Shown here piece by piece: positions 18,496-27,368 of a stretch of 64,000 bases of DNA; positions within the stretch are counted from its first letter, which is position 1, and every line of letters begins with the position of its first letter. The translations under genes and the position numbers were made by a program. The stretch is from Providencia alcalifaciens DSM 30120 (GTDB lineage Bacteria; Pseudomonadota; Gammaproteobacteria; Enterobacterales; Enterobacteriaceae), in assembly GCF_000173415.1 (NCBI RefSeq), contig NZ_ABXW01000053.1, forward strand, positions 248,001 through 312,000, in the 5' to 3' direction. The notes below the pieces were generated by a model. It was not told the DNA's origin. It saw nothing but the letters and a program-made list of their open reading frames with translations, and ran no database searches.

Positions 18496-18739
18496 TACCG
18501 CCTCACTGTTATAGGTGATTTGCCAAAAATTGTTACTATTATAGTTTATCGTCTCATGTTCTACTTATCCACACATTCACCTGACTTTTTTTAACTATAA
18601 CCACAAAACATTTTTAGTTGGATTTATGAGTGTTAACAATCCAGCGAAATCAATTACTTATTGCTAAGGAACAGCCAAAAATTACTTCGCAATGGCTGAA
18701 AATGTGGCGTGTCGTAATCAATTCCATTCAGGGGTCAAT

Positions 18740-20077
18740 ATGTTTGGACTAACTGCGCTGGAACTTGCCCGTATACAATTCGCGTTTACGGTGTCGTTCC
18801 ATATTATCTTTCCCGCCATCACCATCGGGCTTGCCAGTTTTTTGGCTGTACTCGAGGGTTTATGGCTAAAAACCCGCGATACTGACTATATAAAACTGTT
18901 TCATTTTTGGTCGAAGGTTTTTGCGGTCAATTTCGGTATGGGCGTTGTTTCTGGATTGGTGATGGCATACCAATTTGGGACTAACTGGAGCTTTTTTTCA
19001 GACTTTGCAGGTGGGATCACGGGTCCCCTCTTAACCTATGAAGTTCTGACTGCCTTCTTTTTAGAAGCGGGATTCCTGGGTGTAATGTTGTTTGGTATGA
19101 ACCGTGTTGGTGAAAAGCTGCACTATTTTGCAACTTGTATGGTTGCACTGGGTACCATCATTTCGACCTTCTGGATCCTCGCCTCCAATAGCTTTATGCA
19201 AACACCACAGGGATTTGAAATTATCGATGGGCGGATTGTTCCTGTCGATTGGCTGGCGGTAATATTCAACCCTTCATTCCCCTATCGATTACTGCATATG
19301 ACCACCGCTGCATTCTTAGCGGCAGCATTTTTCATTGGCGCATCCGGCGCATGGCATTTACTCAAGGGCAATAACTCCTCCGCGATGAAGAAAATGTTCT
19401 CCATGTCCTTGTGGTTGATTCTGATTTTAGCACCGATCCAAGCCTTGATTGGGGATGCTCATGGATTGAATACCTTAAAATATCAGCCAGTGAAAGTTGC
19501 AGCAATGGAAGGTCACTGGGAAAACAAACCGGGTGAGGCAACACCGCTCATCTTATTTGGTATTCCTAATATGGAAAAAGAAAAAACCGAATATGCCATT
19601 GAAATTCCGTATATGGCGAGTCTTATTTTAACGCACAGTACGACCAAACAAGTTCCTGCGCTAAAAGAATTTCCACCGGAAGATCGCCCGAATGTGTTTA
19701 TGGTGTTCTGGTCATTCCGAGTGATGGTGGGACTCGGTCTATTGATGATTGCTGCCGGCGTTTGGGGATTATGGCTACGTTCACGTAAAAAACTGTATGA
19801 ATCCAAAATGTTTCTACGTTTTATGTTTGTCATGGCGCCGTCTGGTTTAATCGCTATTTTAGCGGGTTGGTTTACCACTGAAATCGGGCGTCAACCTTGG
19901 GTCGTTTACGGTTTACAACGCACAGCGGATGCCGTGAGTGCTCATGGAGAAATGCACATGAGTATTAGCTTGCTTGCCTTCTTTGTGGTGTATGGCAGCG
20001 TATTTGGCATTGGCTACATGTACATGATGAAATTAATTCGTAAAGGTATTTCCGAGGAGGCAACTCATGGGCATTGA
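18740..20077 (+). CDS. cioA: Cytochrome bd-type quinol oxidase subunit I, short Q-loop (CioA)
   Basis: The heme-bearing subunit of a cytochrome bd-type terminal oxidase, reducing O2 with quinol. About nine transmembrane helices are visible. Conserved elements include the heme-ligand His in FTVSFHIIF, the second His in YRLLHMTT, and the GRQPWVVYG motif. At 445 residues it is far shorter than E. coli CydA because the quinol-binding loop is short, as in cyanide-insensitive oxidases. The ATG at 18740 follows AGGGG by 5 nt. An upstream in-frame ATG adds a hydrophilic tail unlike the family. It overlaps subunit II by 11 nt. Confidence 0.9.
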   Translation: MFGLTALELARIQFAFTVSFHIIFPAITIGLASFLAVLEGLWLKTRDTDYIKLFHFWSKVFAVNFGMGVVSGLVMAYQFGTNWSFFSDFAGGITGPLLTYEVLTAFFLEAGFLGVMLFGMNRVGEKLHYFATCMVALGTIISTFWILASNSFMQTPQGFEIIDGRIVPVDWLAVIFNPSFPYRLLHMTTAAFLAAAFFIGASGAWHLLKGNNSSAMKKMFSMSLWLILILAPIQALIGDAHGLNTLKYQPVKVAAMEGHWENKPGEATPLILFGIPNMEKEKTEYAIEIPYMASLILTHSTTKQVPALKEFPPEDRPNVFMVFWSFRVMVGLGLLMIAAGVWGLWLRSRKKLYESKMFLRFMFVMAPSGLIAILAGWFTTEIGRQPWVVYGLQRTADAVSAHGEMHMSISLLAFFVVYGSVFGIGYMYMMKLIRKGISEEATHGH

Positions 20078-21077
20078 TTTACCACTGATTTGGTTTGTCA
20101 TCATTGTCTTTAGCATGTTGATGTATATCGTGATGGATGGCTTTGATTTAGGAATTGGAATTCTGTACCCCGCTCTGAAAGAGAGCCAAGACCGCGATTT
20201 AATGATGAACAGTGTTGCCCCAGTTTGGGATGGTAATGAAACATGGTTAGTCCTCGGTGGTGCAGCGTTATTTGGTGCATTTCCTCTCGCTTATGCCATT
20301 GTTTTAGACGCCTTGTCTATTCCACTGACCTTTATGTTATTTGCGTTGATTTTCCGTGGCGTCGCCTTTGAGTTTCGCTTTCGTGCAGATGAATCCCATC
20401 GTCGGCGTTGGGATCATGCCTTTATTTGGGGCTCAATTCTCACCACATTCTCACAAGGGGTTGTCATTGGTGCTTTCATTCAAGGTTTCCATGTTGAAAA
20501 TCGCGTCTATATGGGAGGATATTTTGATTGGTTCGCACCATTCCCACTGTTCTGCGGCTTTGGTTTAGTAATTGCCTACGCCCTACTGGCATGCGGCTGG
20601 TTAATCATGAAAACTGAAGGACACCTGCGCAAAACTATGTACCGCGTGCTACCCGTATTAACACTCGCCATGTTAACGGTTGTAGGGGTGCTCAGTGTAT
20701 GGACACCGATGTTAAATGACGCTATCTATGAACGCTGGTTTAGCTTACCTAACCTGTTTTTCTTTTTACCCGTTCCATTATTAGTGCTCGGCTGTGTGTG
20801 GCTAATTTTAAAAAGCGCCAAGCGCCAACGCTATGATAGTGTGCCTTTTTTAGCCGCATTAATGCTGATTTTCTTAGGGTTTACGGGTTTAGGCATCAGT
20901 ATTTGGCCAAGCCTGATCCCACCAGCAATTACATTCCGTGATGCAGCAGGTCCATCAGAAAGCCTCGGCTTTATGCTGGTTGGTGCCCTATTCATCATCC
21001 CTGTTATTTTGGTTTACACCTATTGGAGTTACTATGTCTTCAGAGGAAAAATTACCCCAGATCAAGGCTATCACTGA
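20067..21077 (+). CDS. cioB: Cytochrome bd-type quinol oxidase subunit II (CioB)
   Basis: A 336-residue membrane subunit with eight to nine helices and the CydB signature DGFDLGIG and WDGNETWLVLGGAALFGAFP near residues 24-70. It partners CioA and stabilises the hemes. The start overlaps the end of cioA and is preceded by GAGGAG. The gene overlaps the small downstream ORF by 44 nt. Confidence 0.93.
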   Translation: MGIDLPLIWFVIIVFSMLMYIVMDGFDLGIGILYPALKESQDRDLMMNSVAPVWDGNETWLVLGGAALFGAFPLAYAIVLDALSIPLTFMLFALIFRGVAFEFRFRADESHRRRWDHAFIWGSILTTFSQGVVIGAFIQGFHVENRVYMGGYFDWFAPFPLFCGFGLVIAYALLACGWLIMKTEGHLRKTMYRVLPVLTLAMLTVVGVLSVWTPMLNDAIYERWFSLPNLFFFLPVPLLVLGCVWLILKSAKRQRYDSVPFLAALMLIFLGFTGLGISIWPSLIPPAITFRDAAGPSESLGFMLVGALFIIPVILVYTYWSYYVFRGKITPDQGYH

Positions 21078-21213
21078 TACTTCAGTTAATTCTCCTTGGT
21101 GGAAAAAGCTCGGTTGGATGGCAGCAATTTGGTTAGGAAGTGTATTGGCGCTCTTTGCATTTTCATCCTTATTTAGATTGTTAATGACCGCCGCGGGAAT
21201 GAAAGTGAAATAA
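21034..21213 (+). CDS. DUF2474-type small membrane protein, bd oxidase accessory
   Basis: A 59-residue protein with one transmembrane helix (about residues 27-50), in the place where many bd operons carry a short third subunit (CydX-like or DUF2474). The ATG at 21034 is supported by TTGGAG 5 nt upstream, inside the end of cioB. It contains WWKKLGWMAAIWLGSVLAL, typical of DUF2474. It probably stabilises the oxidase. A strong hairpin terminator follows at once. Confidence 0.75.
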   Translation: MSSEEKLPQIKAITDTSVNSPWWKKLGWMAAIWLGSVLALFAFSSLFRLLMTAAGMKVK

Positions 21214-21219
21214 ACACCG

Positions 21220-21246
21220 ATGCCGCAGTATTCAATGCTGCGGCAT
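21220..21246 (+). terminator. Terminator of the bd oxidase operon
   Basis: A 9-bp stem, ATGCCGCAG and CTGCGGCAT, with a 9-nt loop and ATTCATTTTT downstream. Confidence 0.85.
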
Positions 21247-21309
21247 ATTCATTTTTACATTCAAGAATTCTGTATCTTTGATTAGTTTTCTAATAAACAT
21301 TCATGATAT

Positions 21310-21328
21310 GATAATGATAATAATTAAC
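21310..21328 (+). promoter_or_regulatory. Fur box upstream of the siderophore reductase gene
   Basis: GATAATGATAATAATTAAC matches 17 of 19 positions of the classic Fur consensus. It lies 37 bp before the GTG start of the ferric-siderophore reductase gene, the position expected for iron repression. Confidence 0.85.
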
Positions 21329-21364
21329 ATATAATAATATTATCATTAAGAAAGGAGACGGTTC

Positions 21365-22204
21365 GTGGCTAGTGAACAAACTGTTGAAAAAAATATCTAC
21401 CGTCCTGCCCCCCCACAGCTCATTCAAGTAAAATCTATCGTCGATATTAGCCCGTCTATTCGTAGCATTACGTTTACGGGTGAAAAGCTAGCAAATTACC
21501 CGACAAAGTGTGAAGGTGGTCATATCAAGATCTTTATTGCCCCTGACCACCAAAGCCAACCAGCGCTTCCCGTTTTAACCGAAAAAGGACGCAGTTGGCC
21601 CGAAGATAAGCCGCGCCCTTTTGTGCGGACTTATACCGTTCGCGCGATCCGTCCCGAACTCAACGAAATTGACATTGAATTCGCTATGCATGAAGGCGTA
21701 ACAGGACCTGCGTATCTGTTCGCCCGTGATGCAAAACCGGGTTATTGGTTGGGGATCACCAACCCTGGTGGTCCAGATCCACTTTTACCTATCCGTGCTC
21801 ACTACTTTATGGCTGGGGATTCAAGTTCTTTGCCTGCAATTACTGCATTACTGGAAAAAATGCCTGCAACAGCAACAGGTCGCGTCGTTTTGCGCCTCGA
21901 CCACCAAGACGATATTCGAGAGTTAACCAAGCCGGCTGGCATAGAGATTGATTGGATTTGTGGCGATGTCAGTCAAACCACTGACCTGATTAATACATTT
22001 AAGTCGTGGGATATTCCAACAGAGAATACAGGGTTCTGGATTGCAGGCGAAGACCAAATTATTCGTGAATTACGCCGTTTTGTTCGCCGTGAAAAAGGAG
22101 TTAATCGCGATGATATCTACGCAATCCCTTACTGGCGATATGGCTATGATGAAGAAGGTTATCATCATGAACGCCATGCAGTTATGGATAATCCTGACGA
22201 TTAA
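21365..22204 (+). CDS. Siderophore-interacting protein, NADPH-dependent ferric-chelate reductase
   Basis: A 279-residue flavoreductase of the SIP/ViuB/YqjH family that reduces ferric siderophores in the cytoplasm to release iron. It has the FAD domain motif RPFVRTYTVRAI (residues about 85-96) and a C-terminal NAD(P) domain with FMAGDSSSLPAI and FWIAGEDQIIRELRRFVRRE. The GTG start is supported by AAGGAGA 6 nt upstream. It is controlled by the strong Fur box immediately ahead. A shared hairpin separates it from the convergent phoH. Confidence 0.92.
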   Translation: MASEQTVEKNIYRPAPPQLIQVKSIVDISPSIRSITFTGEKLANYPTKCEGGHIKIFIAPDHQSQPALPVLTEKGRSWPEDKPRPFVRTYTVRAIRPELNEIDIEFAMHEGVTGPAYLFARDAKPGYWLGITNPGGPDPLLPIRAHYFMAGDSSSLPAITALLEKMPATATGRVVLRLDHQDDIRELTKPAGIEIDWICGDVSQTTDLINTFKSWDIPTENTGFWIAGEDQIIRELRRFVRREKGVNRDDIYAIPYWRYGYDEEGYHHERHAVMDNPDD

Positions 22205-22210
22205 ACATAA

Positions 22211-22235
22211 AACTGCCCCGAAAAACGGGGCAGTT
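22211..22235. terminator. Shared terminator of the siderophore reductase gene and phoH
   Basis: AACTGCCCC and GGGGCAGTT form a 9-bp stem. On the minus strand it is followed by TTTTATG, so it should mainly terminate phoH, and it can also serve the plus-strand gene. Confidence 0.8.
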
Positions 22236-22255
22236 CCACACATAAATATTTTTAG

Positions 22256-23041
22256 TTAATCATTATAAGCTAGCAAAGCTTTATGACACAGTTGCGATCT
22301 CACGCAATCATCAATCGTAAAGTTCACCATTGACACCATTTCATCACTACTAAAACGCTGCAATGCATCACCTAACCCCGACTGTACCCCACTTGGTAGG
22401 TCGCACTGAGTAACGTCACCATTAACAATGACCGTCACATTTTCACCCAAACGTGTTAAAAACATCTTCATTTGAGTGACAGTGACGTTTTGTGCTTCAT
22501 CGAGGATGACAATGGCATTTTCAAATGTGCGACCTCGCATGTAAGCGAATGGTGCAATTTCAACTTTCGCAATTTCAGGTCGTAAACAATACTGTAAGAA
22601 CGAAGCGCCTAATCGCTTCATGAGAACGTCATAAACAGGTCGGAAATATGGCGCAAATTTTTCAGACATATCCCCCGGTAAGAAACCAAGATCTTCCTCC
22701 GCTTGTAGCACAGGTCTAGTCACAATAATTTTACTGATTTCCTTATTAATCAAGGCATCCGCTGCTAACGCCGTACTGATATAAGTTTTACCGCATCCCG
22801 CCTCACCGTTAGCGAAAATTAACTGTTTATGTCTTATCGAACTAATATAGAGCTTCTGGGCTTCATTACGTGGTGTTATCGGAGTTTCATCGCGGCGTTC
22901 TTTCGCCATACCTATCGGCTCAATGCCTGTAAATTCGGCAAAGGAGGTGACGTTATTCATATCATACCTCCCTGAACGGTCTTTGCGTGATGTACGTTTC
23001 ATTTCACGACGTGCTTTTGTTGCAGCTTTCTGTCTACTCAT
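22256..23041 (-). CDS. phoH: PhoH family ATPase
   Basis: A 261-residue cytoplasmic P-loop ATPase of the PhoH family (phosphate-starvation-linked, related to the helicase superfamily). Walker A is GEAGCGKTY (about residue 83), Walker B VILDEAQN, and the sensor segment LTRLGENVTVIVNGD. The ATG at 23041 is preferred, with GGAAGGG 8 nt upstream. A longer in-frame start would add 11 residues in the leader. It sits 51 nt beyond a leader ORF containing an intrinsic terminator, which suggests attenuation rather than only a PhoB-type switch. Confidence 0.88.
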   Translation of the reverse strand: MSRQKAATKARREMKRTSRKDRSGRYDMNNVTSFAEFTGIEPIGMAKERRDETPITPRNEAQKLYISSIRHKQLIFANGEAGCGKTYISTALAADALINKEISKIIVTRPVLQAEEDLGFLPGDMSEKFAPYFRPVYDVLMKRLGASFLQYCLRPEIAKVEIAPFAYMRGRTFENAIVILDEAQNVTVTQMKMFLTRLGENVTVIVNGDVTQCDLPSGVQSGLGDALQRFSSDEMVSMVNFTIDDCVRSQLCHKALLAYND

Positions 23042-23092
23042 AGTATTAACCCTTCCAGGTATCGATGATGTCAATTTCAGATGACGAACTAT

Positions 23093-23242
23093 TCAAAACA
23101 GAGAGGAGCTCCCTTCAAGCTCTTGTGTCACATAGGTTGATAATTCAGATATAAAAAAACCGGTTAGCGATCTCATCATGTCAGTTTCATGATGGAGTGG
23201 TAACCGGTTCCGCGTACTCATTAACAAACACCTAGTTCTCAT
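23093..23242 (-). CDS. Leader ORF upstream of phoH (49 codons)
   Basis: A minus-strand ORF starting ATG at 23242 with AGGAGA about 6 nt upstream and stopping at TGA, 51 nt before phoH. It encodes MRTRCLLMSTRNRLPLHHET and continues basic, with few hydrophobic stretches. A terminator hairpin with seven U residues is embedded inside the ORF, so the ribosome must read through it. The strong ribosome binding site and position indicate a regulatory leader peptide or a small protein. No known family was recognised. Confidence 0.6.
   Translation of the reverse strand: MRTRCLLMSTRNRLPLHHETDMMRSLTGFFISELSTYVTQELEGSSSLF
23152..23209 (-). terminator. Intrinsic terminator inside the phoH leader ORF
   Basis: On the minus strand AACCGGTTA pairs with TAACCGGTT, enclosing a second stem of CATCATG with CATGATG, and TTTTTTT follows directly. 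A ribosome translating the leader ORF would pass through this hairpin, so translation could prevent its folding. The hairpin is upstream of phoH and would cut off transcription when the leader is not translated. Confidence 0.75.
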
Positions 23243-23530
23243 TAGTCTCTCCTATACAGGCGATACTCGTAAACTAAATAATCTGTATGACAATATTATG
23301 ACAATATAAAAAATAATTCGAACGGGAGAGCAAATATTATATTGACCTGAATATCATCAACCTACACAGTTTCCTTACATTAAATATAGCGCGAGTTTTT
23401 TTAAATTTGCAACATTAAGTTAACAGAAAATGTGTAAATTCACCTATCCATAAGATAAAATGTGAGAAATATCATATAAAAGCTGTAATAACACCGCGCC
23501 ATATATTGCATTATTACAGCCAGACTTTGA
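23243..23530. promoter_or_regulatory. Leader and promoter region of phoH
   Basis: AT-rich sequence. On the minus strand TTGTCA occurs twice near 23280-23300, each possible as a -35 element for the phoH leader transcript. Weak -10-like TATTTA/ATTATT sequences follow. No clear PhoB box was found by eye. The left part also contains the 3' end region of the nuclease gene. Confidence 0.4.
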
Positions 23531-24523
23531 TTAACGCGGTTTGCAATTACCGGCTAATTGATAACCTTTTGCTTGAGCGTCGGCTTCACTTGTAAACAAC
23601 TCAGCATTTTTATCTGATAAGGTTTTAAATCCAGAACAGTGCGATAAATGGTATTTTTTTGAATTACGATTACCTTTTACCTGCGTCTCACCTTCCTGGT
23701 TTGGGATAGACTGAGGTACTGGCTGAGGGACTATTTCACTGGGATTATCACTCATTTTTAAGCCATCGCCGCTATTTTTATGCCCTAAACTCCATGTTCT
23801 TGCGCCCGTCACAAATGGGTTATGGTGCCCCATCGACTTAGCAATGCGCTGGTCACGTTTTTGTTCCCACTCATCCACTGGGTACTGTTTATCCCACGCC
23901 ATAAATAACTGCTGCTGTTGGCGTGACATGGATAAATTATAGCGGTCATGCATATAGAAGTAGACCCGAGCAACCTGTCCTTTCACCTCGTCGCGCGGCT
24001 CAAATATTTTCTGTTTAAAATCAATACGACTACGACATGCACCGTAAGAATAAGGCGCATTAGCAGGTAATTGACCATAGCTCCAATTACTGCGGTCACC
24101 GTTCACTTCCCCAATTGAAGGCGCAAGGTTATGCATATCTGCTTCCATTCGAGAAAACATAGGGTCAGTTGAGACGCAATTTTTACGACCGCCATTCTGC
24201 CAGCACTGTCTTTGATGACCAAACACCCAAGCAGGAACGATATGTTCCCATTCAATACGCTCCGCACGACTCTGTTGTTTGCGCACTTGGTAACCGCAGG
24301 AGGATAAATCAACTTGCCCACCACTTTTACCTGTCCACTCCCACTCACAACCACAATATAGCGTTCCTTGTCCTTGATGATTTTGATCACCATAAACGAG
24401 GCTTTTACTGGATGTTTTCGCTTCAGTGAAATTGCTCGGTGCAGCATAAACGGAAGAGATAAATAACGAGGAAAAACACACTAACGCAATAATCATGCGC
24501 GAAAAATAAAAAATCTGTTTCAA
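23531..24523 (-). CDS. Secreted endonuclease I (EndA) with C-terminal extension
   Basis: A 330-residue secreted DNase of the endonuclease I family. The signal peptide is residues 1-27 (cleavage near VYA-AP). The beta-beta-alpha-metal catalytic segment is RIEWEHIVPAWVFGHQRQCW with the conserved His, followed by NLAPSIGEVNGDRSNW and paired cysteines. The C-terminal 50 residues (VKGNRNSKKYHLSHCSGF and later NAELFTSEADAQAKGYQLAG) are not part of EndA. They resemble the small zinc/Ada-type domain that follows some secreted nucleases. A Ser/Pro-rich linker joins them. Function is extracellular DNA degradation or nutrient scavenging. Confidence 0.88.
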   Translation of the reverse strand: MKQIFYFSRMIIALVCFSSLFISSVYAAPSNFTEAKTSSKSLVYGDQNHQGQGTLYCGCEWEWTGKSGGQVDLSSCGYQVRKQQSRAERIEWEHIVPAWVFGHQRQCWQNGGRKNCVSTDPMFSRMEADMHNLAPSIGEVNGDRSNWSYGQLPANAPYSYGACRSRIDFKQKIFEPRDEVKGQVARVYFYMHDRYNLSMSRQQQQLFMAWDKQYPVDEWEQKRDQRIAKSMGHHNPFVTGARTWSLGHKNSGDGLKMSDNPSEIVPQPVPQSIPNQEGETQVKGNRNSKKYHLSHCSGFKTLSDKNAELFTSEADAQAKGYQLAGNCKPR

Positions 24524-24732
24524 AATAACACCATTGATAGGAAAAAAAGCAATTTATTAAATACAACACGCAAGTTATTCATGCAAAAATTGCTGAATAC
24601 ACTATGTATACTCGCTAGTTGAATGAAATATAAGTCTTTTTGATATCAATTGGTACTCAATTTTATTACATCAAAAACAATATCGGAATTTGCGCAATAA
24701 TATACAAAGAATAGATAACAAACTTTATTAAC

Positions 24733-24765
24733 AAAAGGCGTTAATCACTATCAATTAACGCTTTT
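24733..24765 (-). terminator. Terminator after yjjB
   Basis: AAAAGGCGTTAA and TTAACGCTTTT pair with one bulged G. It lies about 55 nt past the yjjB stop on the minus strand. Confidence 0.6.
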
Positions 24766-24819
24766 GCTATTGCGTGGTTTATTACTCAATGGGTTCTAGC
24801 AATAAAACATCATTGAGTA

Positions 24820-25281
24820 TCAAACACTTGGCTTTTTACGGTACAACCATAATCCAGGTAATGAAATCCCTATGGAGAGCGCTCCAACAATAAAGGATGC
24901 TCTTAAAAAGTAAGTCACGAGGGTTTCCATTAATTCAGGTGTATAACCATACTGAGAAATTTTCACCACTGAAATCATCGCAATATAGGCACTGATCCCC
25001 GGAAACATAGGAATAACTGCCGCCACAGTAAAGACTTTGGGATGAGCAAGCCACCAACGCGACCATTGGATCCCAATCATGCCAATAAGAATCGCGGCAA
25101 GAAAACTCGCCCACTCAATTTGTAAGCCAAAAGACATCAGAATCATACGTGAGCCATAGCCAATCGCGCCTAATAATCCACAGAATTTCAATGCTCTTGC
25201 AGGAACATTAAACACCATGGCAAAACCAACGGCTGGGATCGCCGCTAAGACCATTTTTTCAATCAGCTCGACAATAAACAT
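24820..25281 (-). CDS. yjjB: YjjB, small subunit of a ThrE-type exporter
   Basis: A 153-residue membrane protein with four to five helices, similar to E. coli YjjB (157 aa), the second half of a ThrE-like exporter split into YjjP and YjjB. In E. coli the pair exports succinate. The start is at the ATG overlapping the yjjP stop (TAATG), which removes the long N-terminal tail of the larger frame. Motifs include [20 protein letters not shown] and [10 protein letters not shown]. It is translationally coupled to yjjP. Confidence 0.9.
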   Translation of the reverse strand: MFIVELIEKMVLAAIPAVGFAMVFNVPARALKFCGLLGAIGYGSRMILMSFGLQIEWASFLAAILIGMIGIQWSRWWLAHPKVFTVAAVIPMFPGISAYIAMISVVKISQYGYTPELMETLVTYFLRASFIVGALSIGISLPGLWLYRKKPSV

Positions 25282-26093
25282 TATGCCCACTCCCTCAAAT
25301 TCCAGATAATCATTGCCAGCACGACGCCAATGCAAGTAGCCAAAGTGAGCAAGCTTGCCATCATCCAACGGGCAATGCCGGTATTAACATGTCCTTTAAA
25401 CATGTCTGCGACCGCATTAATCAATGGAAATCCGGGGACTAATAACAGAACACTTGCCGCCATCGCGATTGTTTCAGTGACATTCAAATACGGTACTTTG
25501 AGTAATAAGCCAGAAACCGATGTGGCAACAAAAGCTGTAATACAGAAATTAATCAATGGGTTAATCTGATGAGAAGTCAATATTTGCCGGATATACATCG
25601 CGCAACCACTTGCCATAAACGTGATTACTGCACTTTCCCAACCACCGCCATTAAGAGAACTAAAACACGCACAAGAAAGCGCAACCATCACCACCATTAA
25701 CCAACGGGGATAGCGTAATGGTTTGATTCCCGCTAATTTCTTTTGCAGCTGTTTGCAGTCAAGCAAGTGATGTTCAACAAGGATCACCGCATGCTGAACT
25801 TCCGTCACAACATGCATGTTAATGCCACGGTCAATAATTCGCCGAGTCGAGGTTAGGCAACGCCCATCAATAATTGTTGTTAATACTATCGAGTTAGATG
25901 AAATCGCACTGTCCACCTGGGTTGCCCCCAAGGCAATCCCCAGACGAGTTGTCAGCTGTTCCACCAGCATACTTTCCGCGCCATGTTGCAATAGCAACAA
26001 ACCGCATTCAATACACAGCTTTGTAATTTCCCGCTGCCCATCAAGAATGCGTTCCTCTCCCTGTGCCTTTTCATCAACCATGCAACCCTTCAT
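25281..26093 (-). CDS. yjjP: YjjP, large subunit of a ThrE-type exporter
   Basis: A 270-residue protein matching E. coli YjjP throughout: [20 protein letters not shown] at the N terminus, [20 protein letters not shown], the [20 protein letters not shown] segment and [19 protein letters not shown] with five to six membrane helices. It pairs with YjjB to form a dicarboxylate/amino acid exporter. The start is uncertain: ATG at 26093 (GGGGAG 3 nt ahead) or ATG at 26081 (AAGGG 4 nt ahead). It diverges from the TetR gene. Confidence 0.88.
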   Translation of the reverse strand: MKGCMVDEKAQGEERILDGQREITKLCIECGLLLLQHGAESMLVEQLTTRLGIALGATQVDSAISSNSIVLTTIIDGRCLTSTRRIIDRGINMHVVTEVQHAVILVEHHLLDCKQLQKKLAGIKPLRYPRWLMVVMVALSCACFSSLNGGGWESAVITFMASGCAMYIRQILTSHQINPLINFCITAFVATSVSGLLLKVPYLNVTETIAMAASVLLLVPGFPLINAVADMFKGHVNTGIARWMMASLLTLATCIGVVLAMIIWNLREWA

Positions 26094-26241
26094 TCTCTCC
26101 CCCAAGGATTTGACAAAAATTCAGATATTGATTTAAACATGATAATATTCATATACATCATAGAGGAAAATAACAAACTGAATTATGACCTCTTTCAGAT
26201 AATTTAGTCCAATGCCGCCATTTTGTTAGGAAATTGATTTC

Positions 26242-26871
26242 ATGAACCAAACTCGCTCGGCCAAAACCCCGAAAGGACAGCGTCGTCATCAAGCACTTAT
26301 TACAGCAGCGGCGGATATTTTTCTACAATATGGTTTTGAAGGCACCACATTAGATATGATCATCGAGCGAGCGGGAGGCTCTCGTTCAACGCTATATAAA
26401 AATTTTGGAGATAAAGAAGGCTTATTTGCGGCAGTTGTTGCGCATATGATTGACGATATATTTACTGAACCAGACCATAAAGAGCCGCCTTTAGACAATA
26501 TTGAAGCCGTATTATCATTTTATGGTTCGCGTTTTTTAGTCAATGTGATTAAACCTCAATCTATCGGGCTATACCGCCTAATACTGGGAGAATACAACCG
26601 CTTCCCTGATATTAGCCAACTTTTTTTCGAACAAGGTCCCGTACAAAGCTATCAGCGCCTTGCCGAAAAGCTCGCACAAATTCCGACTGTAAAAGTAGAT
26701 CAAGCCATATTACTAAGCATTTCATCTCGTTATTTAGAAATGCTAAAAGCGGATGTATTTATCAAAACCTTCTGTGTTGAAAACTTTAAGCCTAGCGACG
26801 AGTTTATTAACCAACAGATAGGTCTTTCTGTTGATATCATCGCTAGCTATATTCGTAAAATCAGCGCGTAG
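26242..26871 (+). CDS. TetR/AcrR family transcriptional regulator
   Basis: A 209-residue regulator with an N-terminal TetR helix-turn-helix (ALITAAADIFLQYGFEGTTL, then RAGGSRSTLYKNFGDKEGLF, residues 17-65). The C-terminal ligand domain starts near residue 80 and resembles the AefR-type fold (FYGSRFLVNV, then IGLYRLILGEYNRFPDI). It diverges from yjjP by 148 bp and converges with an unknown gene. It may control either unit. Confidence 0.87.
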   Translation: MNQTRSAKTPKGQRRHQALITAAADIFLQYGFEGTTLDMIIERAGGSRSTLYKNFGDKEGLFAAVVAHMIDDIFTEPDHKEPPLDNIEAVLSFYGSRFLVNVIKPQSIGLYRLILGEYNRFPDISQLFFEQGPVQSYQRLAEKLAQIPTVKVDQAILLSISSRYLEMLKADVFIKTFCVENFKPSDEFINQQIGLSVDIIASYIRKISA

Positions 26872-26887
26872 AATCAGTACCAATAGA

Positions 26888-27295
26888 TCAGTGCGCCTTT
26901 AAAATTTCACTCGCACGTTGCTGCGCGGCTTGAGAATTGTCGACGAGAAAAACATCGGGTCCATATAATGATGAAACCACAGGGGCAGTACGTTCCATTT
27001 CCTCTCTATCTCGACCGTCTGGTTGTAGCGTAATCACCATTGCTCGACAATATTTAGCCATCAGTTCCCTTTCTGTTTTCAGCCAACGACGTATAAATTT
27101 CATACATTCCATATCTTCAGTTGTCGGCTTTCCTTTAGGCTCCATCGGCGGATAAATTAAAACAAATGATGTTTTTTTCTCTAATAATTGCTCAAGTTCC
27201 GATAGCCATGATTGTGTTTCTACCATCGTTGATGGAAATCGATTCATCGAACAACAAGGCCAATCTTGGGTGTTAATTATTACATTATTGCTCAT
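26888..27295 (-). CDS. Conserved-looking protein of unknown function with a Fur-like site upstream
   Basis: A 135-residue cytoplasmic protein, no signal peptide or membrane segment. The start MSNNVIINTQDW is chosen because GAGGA precedes it at 6 nt. A longer in-frame start 75 nt upstream has no ribosome binding site. The sequence has a central beta-alpha pattern (TSFVLIYPPMEPKGKP, then MKFIRRWLKTERELMAKYCR, then AMVITLQPDGRDREEM), a Cys pair in WPCCSMN, and no family I can name. A 9-bp palindrome and a Fur-like site lie between the start and the divergent gene. Confidence 0.6.
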   Translation of the reverse strand: MSNNVIINTQDWPCCSMNRFPSTMVETQSWLSELEQLLEKKTSFVLIYPPMEPKGKPTTEDMECMKFIRRWLKTERELMAKYCRAMVITLQPDGRDREEMERTAPVVSSLYGPDVFLVDNSQAAQQRASEILKAH

Positions 27296-27328
27296 TATCA
27301 TTCCTCTCTCTATGTATGTGCCATCAAT

Positions 27329-27352
27329 AAAGTGTACTGAAATGTACACTTT
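27329..27352. promoter_or_regulatory. Perfect 9-bp palindrome in the leader of the 135-residue gene
   Basis: AAAGTGTAC and GTACACTTT separated by TGAAAT. The symmetrical form and position just upstream of the start suggest an operator or a leader hairpin. It does not fit the TyrR box spacing. Confidence 0.6.
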
Positions 27353-27368
27353 ACTCACACAACCAGTC

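Noticed and set aside
27329-27352. TyrR box reading of the palindrome
   Set aside because: Symmetry and spacing do not match TGTAAA-N6-TTTACA when aligned on the centre.
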